Shown: positions 57,909-64,000 of the stretch, in pieces
How the letters are laid out: each line of letters begins with the position of its first letter
Position numbering within the stretch: the first letter of the stretch is position 1
Origin: Halichondria panicea
Lineage: Eukaryota; Porifera; Demospongiae; Suberitida; Halichondriidae
DNA length: 64,000 nt
Reading direction: 5' to 3'
Assembly: GCF_963675165.1 (NCBI RefSeq)
Contig: NC_087382.1
Coordinates: forward strand, 5,557,963-5,621,962
The notes under the pieces: generated by a model
What the model saw: the letters and a program-made list of their open reading frames with translations, nothing else
What the model was told of the DNA's origin: nothing
The model's database searches: none
Position numbers and translations under genes: made by a program

Positions 57909-59637
57909 GTGTGTGCGTGTGTGTGTTCGTGGGGTGGGGGGTTATGATGTGAGAGGTAGCTACGATCCACCTTGGGTATTGCTAAGTACAAAACACGAGC
58001 ACTGCAGAAACACACTTGTACATGTACGATATAGTTAGAATGTAGTGGAGGATAAGCAATTTTAATGGCAAGTACTGGTAATCAGACAACGTTCTGCAAT
58101 AATCGATTAGTGCAATTCAGGGTGTCATACAGGGGGGAACCTGGCTTAAATTTCCTCCTTCCCCCTAAAATTTGAATGCTAGTCGTATAACTAAGAATGC
58201 AAAGGCAACCACAAAACCACCAGAATCCCCCTAAGACAACCTAACTAACACACATTTTCCATGGGGGGCATGCCCCTGGGTTCCCCTAGCTGGCGACACA
58301 CTCCGCGTGCCTTATTTCTCCCTTCTACTTCAAAATCCTGTATGACACCATGTCAGCAGCATGCGTCATTATAGTCAGCAGTACAGTTATTGCAGTCTAA
58401 TGACCCACCGAGATCACACAGTTTCTCAAAGGCGGACCAGAGGAAAGGGTTGTACTTGAGAGCTGCTCTGAAGTGTCTCACGGCCTCCTTAGTTTGGTTA
58501 AGTCTCAGATTGAGCATGCCCAGTAGGTGCAGGGCAACCCCTGTCTCGTTGCCATAGCGATGTACGAAGTTGGACTCCGATACTTCACCCAGACAGAGTA
58601 GACCATGCAATGCCACCAGACCACTCTTGTATCTGTGAAGGACAGTACAAGTATTATGATGATTGACTATAGGAATCCTATAGGCAAATATTTTGTGGTC
58701 TTCACACATAATTATAGTGACAATAATTCGCTTGATTTTGGGACGTACGACTGACATGGTTAAAGAGTGCCACAATAAGACAGATGTTAAAACTATGTTC
58801 TACCCCCCCTCCCCTCCCCCACTCCCTGATGACTCACTGCTTGAGTGTGAGGCAGCACTGTGCGTAGAGCAGGGAGCAGTGAGGGTGTGAGAGGACGCCC
58901 TCCTTGGAGAGGTGGTGCTTGGCTTGCTGCACTCGTCCAGAACGATAGTAGCAAGTGGCCAGTAGGTAAGACGTGTCTGTCGAGGACACTAGTTGTGCGT
59001 GCGTGTGTAAAGTGGGGGGGGGGGGGTGACTATAAATCGTAGCTATATAGTAGGACACATTTTTGGGTGATGAAAACCTTTCATATACTGGTGCATGTGA
59101 AACAGTGTTAGACTTGTCAGTGTGTTGAAGAATGAAATACATGCAAGTCAACTGTAAGTAAGTACTGCATTTGTACCTGTGTGTGTCTTACATTTGAATG
59201 TGACTATAAAGTATTGATATAATGGAGGGAACAATGGGCAACTGTCAGCATTTGGAGAATTTGAGGAGTTAGAAAAGCGTAATAATTATAGAGTAAAAAA
59301 AGCATATTATTGTAATCCTCCCGGATCTAGAGGGGGAGGGGCTCACTTACTAAATGTCCTCCCAATGACATCACACACCTACATGCAGCTATTCATTACA
59401 CACACATTCAAGCCCACTAGCTAGACCCAGCATGCAATGCAGAGTGACTCATGAGCTCACCTACCTTCAGCATGCAGTCTCTCGGCCAGAAACACAGCAT
59501 CGTCATAGCAGTAGTTGTTCAGACAGTACCACACAGCTGCCTGCATGATTTATTGAGTAGTGAGAAACTGTATAATCTGATCAATACAATTCTCTTCTTA
59601 CCCTGACAGGTTCCTGCATGCCTTCAAATGGAGTCAT
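37984..59637 (-). CDS. CDC27: Anaphase-promoting complex subunit 3 (CDC27), 18 exons
   Basis: A TPR scaffold subunit of the APC/C ubiquitin ligase that binds co-activators and helps drive mitotic exit. Exons in transcript order: 59637-59602, 59540-59465, 58988-58838, 58632-58409, 57782-57254, 57063-56913, 50423-50130, 49834-49763, 48995-48722, 47600-47428, 46679-46628, 46194-46062, 45947-45899, 44860-44733, 44492-44375, 43502-43408, 43046-42938, 38181-37984. Phases join to 2,862 nt, 953 residues (human about 824-830; the extra length is in the disordered linker). N-terminal TPRs show [24 protein letters not shown] and [12 protein letters not shown]. The linker keeps PLTPSFGVL and RRSARL. The C-terminal TPR array includes [11 protein letters not shown] and [13 protein letters not shown], followed by an acidic tail. 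Intron 6 hosts two nested genes. Confidence 0.96.
38182..42937. other. CDC27 intron 17, 4.8 kb
   Basis: A/T-rich sequence without a supported gene, RNA or clear element. Open frames here are short and show no recognisable domain. Confidence 0.5.
47297..47427. repeat. (AC)n microsatellite at the CDC27 exon 10 donor
   Basis: About 45 pure AC units, then imperfect CGCACACA units, reach the exon. On the minus strand the donor at 47427 is the first GT of a GTGTGTGCGCGTATGTG run that grades into (TG)n. Confidence 0.96.
48474..48606. mobile_element. CCGTAATCGTTC MITE in CDC27 intron 9
   Basis: The terminal inverted repeats of about 28 bp (CCGTAATCGTTCTAATTATA at the left) are nearly identical, and TA flanks both. 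Only about 75 bp separates the arms. Confidence 0.85.
49020..49228. mobile_element. CCGTATAGC-family MITE, degraded copy
   Basis: The left end TACCGTATAGCAAGTTATTT and the complement of the right end (GTACTATAGCTGGTTATTAT) are diverged inverted repeats. It lies in CDC27 intron 8. Confidence 0.55.
49233..49394. mobile_element. CAGTGAAACC MITE in CDC27 intron 8
   Basis: TAGTGAAACCAGTC at the left and GACAGGTTTCACTG at the right are inverted, and TA flanks both ends. Fragments with the same motif occur in other introns. Confidence 0.65.
51077..52138 (-). CDS. MATH-BTB (POZ) domain protein, nested in CDC27 intron 6, copy A
   Basis: A single-exon frame of 353 residues, SPOP/MEL-26-like. An N-terminal MATH-like domain ([11 protein letters not shown] at the start, [16 protein letters not shown] near its end) precedes a BTB domain at about residues 205-300 ([20 protein letters not shown], then [20 protein letters not shown]) and a short BACK-like tail. 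Such proteins usually bring substrates to cullin-3 ubiquitin ligases; that role is inferred from the family. The start ATG at 52138 is chosen because upstream in-frame sequence has no ATG. It is paralogous to 53843-54943 and on the same strand as its host. Confidence 0.88.
   Translation of the reverse strand: MDMDATVCHTYCDSFSFNYRWTVGNLKAFVDSINRGSIKSSSFYPGFCIEGKKAECVLSLQASCLKYPFVTHTCPNGVTSRSDASKCTCVRLEVCLQCEPSVRLLANGSLSLMALVEDQKLDVPANFCKAKKVSVKSELVNFSKVLNISVVVSQKELELGSSKYTYNDSLSVYCKMTVHMVNELKHTTNSIPLVAPVSVSAALNNDRENQIFTDASIKCGEKQFEVHRVVIASQSPFFKSKIKRWKTSDNTIDMSDLEPQIVQTIIEHMYGQEQIPDLNVLAPDLLAAADKYQLSSLKNLCEKALLNELTDSNAVTLLKLANTYNALHLREKILEFVNARPIKLDMVKTLVDS
52640..53200 (+). pseudogene. Decayed Tc1/mariner (IS630-type) transposase
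   Basis: Plus-strand fragments resemble a Tc1/mariner transposase of the type with an N-terminal helix-turn-helix: [20 protein letters not shown] near 52653, [18 protein letters not shown] near 52870, and GFTRKKI then [12 protein letters not shown] (about 52985-53125), which contains the first Asp of the DD(E/D) triad. From GFTRKKI onward one frame holds five stops: two TAG, TAA, TGA, TAG. I see no terminal repeats. It lies antisense in CDC27 intron 6 between the two BTB genes. The family call rests on remembered motifs. Confidence 0.72.
53843..54943 (-). CDS. MATH-BTB (POZ) domain protein, nested in CDC27 intron 6, copy B
   Basis: A single-exon frame of 366 residues, paralogous to 51077-52138. 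The MATH-like part opens with [14 protein letters not shown] and closes with [19 protein letters not shown]. The BTB domain at about 208-310 shows [24 protein letters not shown]-type surface residues, [12 protein letters not shown] and [25 protein letters not shown]-like helix pair ends it. A probable cullin-3 substrate adaptor by family. It has its own ATG and stop and no splice signals are needed, so it is likely transcribed separately from CDC27. Confidence 0.88.
   Translation of the reverse strand: MASVCYTTFDSHTFDYTWTIRNVKSLIESHFGACDYNKCKACINSPKFSIGLKIKEVSINFTGWCYEDLRGHSHIATCANGDNLLYNEKEKCQCVELEVSLNLLDLDLLGVGFVSILVPNKDPDTHCLQNFVEVVKHDLTNKGPKSRSSFNSKLSVRISRDELNAGCSKYTYEDSLTVYCKVTVYAVDHELNHITDSIPSIPHVSLASVLKKDRDQKLYTDAIIKCGSKAFDVHRIVIGSQSAFFKKKMEHWEKGDKTIDMSDLKPQTVEAIVDHMYTGEVANIDEQAPDLLAAAEKYQLFSLKNLCEKALVRKLTDSNVAHLLKLASTHNALDLKQKVVDFAYSNPLMKMQMLEAWTDKSLSLPN
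54944..56912. other. 5' part of CDC27 intron 6
   Basis: It probably holds the promoter of BTB copy B. A MITE lies at 56724-56902, ending 10 bp from the CDC27 exon 6 donor. Nothing else is recognisable. Confidence 0.5.
56724..56902. mobile_element. CAGGGTGTCATACAGG-family MITE with 5-bp target duplication
   Basis: It begins CAGGGTGTCATACAGG and ends TATGACACCCTG, with ATGAG on both sides (56719-56723 and 56903-56907). The interior (GACTGAGTGTCCATAGCC, AGGGTATTGAAA) matches the 3251-3409 copy in inverted order. Confidence 0.85.
57784..57926. repeat. (TG)n microsatellite at the CDC27 exon 5 acceptor
   Basis: On the minus strand a long run of CA with scattered CG and TA interruptions ends in ACATACACAG, the acceptor of exon 5, which starts at 57782. 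Confidence 0.95.
58118..58352. mobile_element. CAGGGTGTCATACAGG-family MITE, third copy
   Basis: It begins CAGGGTGTCATACAGGGG and ends TTCAAAATCCTGTATGACACCATG, matching the left end of the 3251 copy (GGATTTTGAAGTAGA) in reverse. It sits in CDC27 intron 4. No clear target duplication remains. Confidence 0.75.
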
Positions 59638-60604
59638 AGCACAGCTCACACAAACAATCCAACCACGAGGAATTATTATTGTTTGGTATGGTAACAATCA
59701 TCAATTTCATAATCACAATTTAAGCACCATTGGGTAATAATCGTCTATATAGTTAGTCTCGCAAGTCCAGCTCTTTGCGGCTAGAATCGAGGCTAGTGCA
59801 TGATGCTCATTGTGCTGGAAAGATGATACAATCTCCCAACACACACATTTTGTAAATGAAAATTAATTATTGAACAGTATGAGGAGATGATCACTGTCCT
59901 ATACATCTAAAAAAGTGCATGGAATAATCACGCAGTTCACAGATCTCAAACACCATGCAGCTTGGATCAGTAGACTACCTCTCAGCAGGTGGGGATCGTG
60001 AGATGCCGTGCACACATATTCTCCACCACACGGGCTAATATTGTCACCTCCCTTGTGAGCACATTGTGACCATCACTGTCGATTAGTGTCAGCATTGTAC
60101 TATCACCATGGATATCTAAAACAAGAGAGAGTATTTATAATTATTGACATACAGTAGATTAACTGATGTATGCATATAATTCGGTATCACCAATAAAATA
60201 AATATTGTGTATGTATTGTACTTCAGCAATCATACTCACACGGCTCAACTACTCTAATATACGAACCTGAATAATAATTGAGTTCACAGTTCAATTGATA
60301 ATGACGATATTCACGATGCTAATGATAGTCATTGAATCAAGTGACTAATATTTGTTTGGAGAAAACCATGGAAACGAAAAAAACTGATACACTAGCTCTT
60401 AGCTTATAATTATGTAGCCGATTGTAATGTACGAATTACTATAACAAGATAGGCACTGTAATTATGCAGCCAACCTAAACACAATAATTCAAAGTGAACG
60501 TTCTCCAACTCCCACAAAATGTAAGTGCATCTCAGCTAATAAGACATAACTATAAGCAGTGTGTGTATTATTTGCTATTTCCTCACAACTTAACAGCTAG
60601 CTGC
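59638..60604. promoter_or_regulatory. Divergent intergenic region between CDC27 and the NLR gene
   Basis: About 970 bp separates the divergent start codons. It includes a degraded TAGCCTC-type hairpin at about 59754-59795 (GCTAGAATCGAGGCTA). ACAG just before the NLR ATG (about 60593-60596) could be a splice acceptor of a 5' non-coding exon. No promoter motif is certain. Confidence 0.5.
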
Positions 60605-63600
60605 ATGAATGCAATGGATCAATCTCAATCGACGCAAGAAGAACAAGAGAATGAACAGCCACAACAAGAGAGAAGTCACAGTGTGTCAGCTCAACACACA
60701 ACTACTTCACCACTAATTGTGAGTATTGCAGACTCAATCAGAGAACAACATATCAATGAAACAGCCTCTAATGATACTCAGTTTTCTGCTGATACTCCCT
60801 CACAATTAATTGTCAGTATACCGTATCCAATAAGAGCACAACGAAATACTCGGTTAAAAAAACCTATCGTTAGTATTCCATATCCTCTAACTTCACCACT
60901 AATTGTGAGTATTGCAAGAGAACAACATATCAATGAAACAGCCTCTAATGATACTCGGATTTCTGCTGATACTCCCTCACAACTAATTGTCAGCATACCG
61001 TATCAAATAAGAACACAACGAGATACTCGATTAAACGTTAGTATTCCTTATCCTCTAAAAGAAAAAAATTCTGAACGTGAAATATCCAAACAATCCCACT
61101 CTACACTAGCTAGGAAACGGTTCTCTACTAGAAGCAAAAGAAAAAACTGCAAACCAAACTCTAATTTGAAAGGTGCTACTTCTACAGATATTCCACGGGT
61201 TCACCTTGATAACCCTCAACAGTTGGCAGGTAGCTCACGTCAGTACGAGAGTGATGATAGTGATAGTACATTTATACAGCAGTATGAGAGTGACAGCTCA
61301 CAGCAATGTGACGGTGAATGTAGCAAAACTGATGATGACACAAGACAACATCATTTAATAGCAAGCTGTTCAAGTCAAACAATGCTAGATTTCAACAAAA
61401 TATACGAAACACTTTTCGAAGCCCGTGCAAAATGGTACAACCTAGGCCTAGCCTTGGGACTTGATATAGGTACCCTCGATAGCATAAAACACAATAATAA
61501 AGAATGTGAAGATTGTTTGAGGGAAGCCCTAAAACAACGAGACAATACCACCAAATTAACTTGGACAGAAATTATAAAAGCTTTAAGAAATCTTATTGTT
61601 GGAAAACACCAGCTGGCTAATAAAATTCAAACCAAGTATGCGCCAGAATGTATGTCACAAAGTAGCTCTCAGCCTAGTAGTGAACCAACTCCAGAATGTG
61701 TTGTGAGGTACGCCAGCTTCCTCAAAGACAAGTACAAGCAGATGCCAACTTTTCCAGACGATTGGCCACCACCACTGAAAAAGAAGTTTACAAAACTAGC
61801 TCTAATTGAGAGAGAGAGAAAGAAACAGATTTGTTTACCTCAAGCTAAGCACACACAATCAATCGAGTATGACTACGCTATTGGAAATGTGGACAATATT
61901 GTTGAGAGAAAGCAAACGACTACATTAGAGAAAATCTTTCAGCCACTACCTAGTGATTCTACACCAAACAGGTACATTGTTGTAATGGACGGAGCGCCAG
62001 GAGTAGGAAAAACCACACTCAGTAGGAAGATATGCATTGATTGGGCACAAGGGAAGCTCCTTAAGGACCATCACATTGTTATCCTCAAACCACTAAGGGA
62101 ACTAAACGGTCACACAGCTGTCTCACTCACTGACATACTAAAAGCTGACGACCCTAGACTAAGGAAGCAAATCGTAAAGTACATACAGGAGACATCAGGT
62201 TTGGGAGTCATGTTCATCTTTGACGGATTTGACGAGCTAAGCAGTGAGCAACAACGATCTGATAAGGAGACAATTTTCTGGGAAATTATTCGAGGAAATT
62301 GCTTACACAACTGTTCCGTGCTGGTTACATCACGCTCATACGCCTCACGCCCACTAGAAAATATCAATCGTGTCAATCGACATGTTGAAGTGTTAGGCTT
62401 TAAAAGAAAGGACATTGAACGTTGTATTAAAGAGAACATTACAGTCAAGGAAAAATCAGAGAAGCTAATACAGATGTTGAAGGACAGATTGGATATTGTC
62501 TCCCTATGCTATATACCTCTAAACTGTAGGATTGTATTGTATGTCTACCAGCAACAAGGTACTTTACCCGACACACTCACACAACTCTATGAGGTATTCA
62601 TTCTGTACACAGTCAAACATTACAAACCTGACATAAATGAAATACAATATGCAAATAATATTGAGGATTTTCCCGCTACAATAATCGATTGTCTAGACTC
62701 GTTATGTGAGTTAGCATACACAGGAATGACTCAAGACAAGTTAGTCTTCAAATATAAGGAAGTCACACAGGAATTTGATACACCAACATTATCTTTAGGA
62801 CTACTAAACTTGATCGAGACTTTCAACAAAAAACAAACAAAGGCTTATTACTATCAGTTCCTTCATTTAACCATTCAAGAGTTTCTAGCTGCCAGACATC
62901 TCGCACTAACAAAGAGCAACAAAGACAAACTAGAGTTTATTAAATCCAAATTTGGTGATGATAGATTTAGAATGACTTTACTCTTTCTCTCTGGATTGAC
63001 TCAACTTGATTTTCTTCCCATTGAACAAACCTTCCCAGATCCGAAATCAATAGACACTGGTGGGGAACATAAATACAAAACCCAAACCAGATCTCTGCGA
63101 AAACAAGACAGATCTCAATTCTTATTCCTAGCTCATCTTCTATACGAAAGCTGTCAAACAACATACAACTGGCTCTTGCCCTGTCTGGTGACCAATTCAC
63201 TCAACTTGTCAGGGCAAAGTCTCTCACAGTTCGACTGCCTTCTCTTGGCCAACTTTCTCGCCCTAACTTCCAAAGATCACGTGTGGGATGAGATAAAGTT
63301 GTCTAAATGCAGTCTTAGTACTGAGAAAATTGAACTATTACTATCTAAGAAACATTCCGAAAGAGACATTTCAGTACTGTGCCTAACCAAACAACTAGAT
63401 ATCTGTTCAGATGCTCGAATTTCCCAAACTTCATTTTCATTACTTTTTGAAAAAGATTCAAAACTGGAAAATGTTTACGCTCCATGTTTGAAGTTTGAAG
63501 AAAAAGTATGCTGCATATCTCCTTTAGGTGAAGCATTACTACGAACACAAAGCTTACAGGAATTAAAAATGGGATCTGATAGACAAAGAATACGGACCGA

Positions 63601-64000
63601 TGTGATAACAAAAAGTGAACTATGGATTTCAGAAACACAGATATGTTCGGGCATGATTCAAAAATTGTTTGAATTCATTCAGCTGGAAAAAGTAAAGATA
63701 ATCGCATTATGTAATCCAGACGGGTTTGAGGACTGTTCGCAATGTGCTAGCTCTGGAAGTGACGCTTGGGAGAGTTTATGCTATGTCATCAAAAATAGTA
63801 AGAAAATAAAACTCATTAAAATTAACAAGAGCCAATTCAATGCACATGATATTTCATCACTTATGGCAGCTTTGCAAAACAAGAGAAACCTACAAACTTT
63901 ACAAATACCTGGAAGTAAAATAAGCCACGAGGGTCTAATACACTTCCGAAATAACATGCCAGTGAATGTACTTGCTCATATTGGCTCATTTAACTACCAA
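60605..64000 (+). CDS. NLR-type immune receptor: repeat region, DEATH-like domain, NACHT; C-terminus outside the window
   Basis: An open frame of 1,132 codons with no stop before the window end. Residues 1-150 are low-complexity and carry six copies of an IVSI motif. A basic, then Ser/Asp-rich stretch follows. Residues about 260-346 look like a DEATH-fold domain (YETLFEARAKWYNLGLALGL, then TWTEIIKALRNLIVG). The NACHT ATPase has Walker A GAPGVGKTT (about 463-471), Walker B FIFDGFDEL (Asp about 540), and VLVTSRSYA, the sensor-1-like region. FLHLTIQEFLAARHLA is the conserved helix after the winged helix. The last 250 or so residues may begin a leucine-rich region (LNLSGQSLSQFDCLLLANFL) but no regular LRRs are yet visible. 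Likely a cytoplasmic innate immune sensor. Start at 60605; an in-frame ATG at 60614 is an alternative. Confidence 0.93.
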   Translation, partial: MNAMDQSQSTQEEQENEQPQQERSHSVSAQHTTTSPLIVSIADSIREQHINETASNDTQFSADTPSQLIVSIPYPIRAQRNTRLKKPIVSIPYPLTSPLIVSIAREQHINETASNDTRISADTPSQLIVSIPYQIRTQRDTRLNVSIPYPLKEKNSEREISKQSHSTLARKRFSTRSKRKNCKPNSNLKGATSTDIPRVHLDNPQQLAGSSRQYESDDSDSTFIQQYESDSSQQCDGECSKTDDDTRQHHLIASCSSQTMLDFNKIYETLFEARAKWYNLGLALGLDIGTLDSIKHNNKECEDCLREALKQRDNTTKLTWTEIIKALRNLIVGKHQLANKIQTKYAPECMSQSSSQPSSEPTPECVVRYASFLKDKYKQMPTFPDDWPPPLKKKFTKLALIERERKKQICLPQAKHTQSIEYDYAIGNVDNIVERKQTTTLEKIFQPLPSDSTPNRYIVVMDGAPGVGKTTLSRKICIDWAQGKLLKDHHIVILKPLRELNGHTAVSLTDILKADDPRLRKQIVKYIQETSGLGVMFIFDGFDELSSEQQRSDKETIFWEIIRGNCLHNCSVLVTSRSYASRPLENINRVNRHVEVLGFKRKDIERCIKENITVKEKSEKLIQMLKDRLDIVSLCYIPLNCRIVLYVYQQQGTLPDTLTQLYEVFILYTVKHYKPDINEIQYANNIEDFPATIIDCLDSLCELAYTGMTQDKLVFKYKEVTQEFDTPTLSLGLLNLIETFNKKQTKAYYYQFLHLTIQEFLAARHLALTKSNKDKLEFIKSKFGDDRFRMTLLFLSGLTQLDFLPIEQTFPDPKSIDTGGEHKYKTQTRSLRKQDRSQFLFLAHLLYESCQTTYNWLLPCLVTNSLNLSGQSLSQFDCLLLANFLALTSKDHVWDEIKLSKCSLSTEKIELLLSKKHSERDISVLCLTKQLDICSDARISQTSFSLLFEKDSKLENVYAPCLKFEEKVCCISPLGEALLRTQSLQELKMGSDRQRIRTDVITKSELWISETQICSGMIQKLFEFIQLEKVKIIALCNPDGFEDCSQCASSGSDAWESLCYVIKNSKKIKLIKINKSQFNAHDISSLMAALQNKRNLQTLQIPGSKISHEGLIHFRNNMPVNVLAHIGSFNYQ
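60700..61062 (+). repeat. Coding tandem duplication in the NLR N-terminus
   Basis: A unit of about 60 codons occurs twice (about 60700-60890 and 60889-61062). Each holds SPLIVSIA, REQHINETASNDT, SADTPSQLIVSIPY and a VSIPYPL block. The second copy is slightly shorter. Confidence 0.9.

Overview
The window is eukaryotic nuclear DNA from an animal. It has spliced genes with GT/AG introns, a nested pol III tRNA gene, long CA/TG microsatellites and many short non-autonomous DNA transposons. A tripartite NLR (DEATH-like plus NACHT) beside animal genes such as ERP44, MGAT5, GNPNAT1, KLF and CDC27, with fairly compact introns, suggests an early-branching metazoan, most likely a demosponge. That taxonomic call is inference.

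Layout, left to right. 471-7917 (+) is a complete 12-exon MGAT5 (Golgi N-glycan branching enzyme) with a tRNA-Arg(CCG) in intron 5. 7918-10768 is intergenic and holds several inverted-repeat elements. 10769-26197 (+) holds three tandem, very similar TRPA-type channel genes, each with an uninterrupted coding region of about 1,180-1,190 codons; about 2 kb of stacked foldback elements lies between copies 2 and 3. 26835-33131 (-) is a complete 14-exon ERP44 ending in RDEL. 33390-33983 (-) is an intronless GNPNAT1. 34747-36177 (+) is a two-exon KLF zinc-finger factor, divergent from GNPNAT1. 37984-59637 (-) is a complete 18-exon CDC27/APC3. Its 6.5 kb intron 6 contains two same-strand MATH-BTB genes (51077-52138 and 53843-54943) and a decayed Tc1/mariner-like transposase on the opposite strand. 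60605-64000 (+) is the start of an NLR gene that runs off the window.

I assembled MGAT5, ERP44 and CDC27 by hand from splice sites. All exon phases join, giving 707, 388 and 953 residues without a frameshift. Recalled human proteins guided the family calls; no alignment was run.

Functional links: GNPNAT1 makes the precursor of UDP-GlcNAc, the donor used by MGAT5, and ERP44 acts in the early secretory pathway. CDC27 is an APC/C ubiquitin-ligase subunit, and its intron hosts genes for probable cullin-3 adaptors. The TRPA genes are likely sensory cation channels and the NLR a likely innate immune sensor. I saw no evidence that these genes form one system. The most distinctive features are the mosaic TRPA array, the repeated VSIPYP motif in the NLR N-terminus, dinucleotide repeats placed directly at splice sites, and MITE families whose target-site duplications can be read from the sequence.
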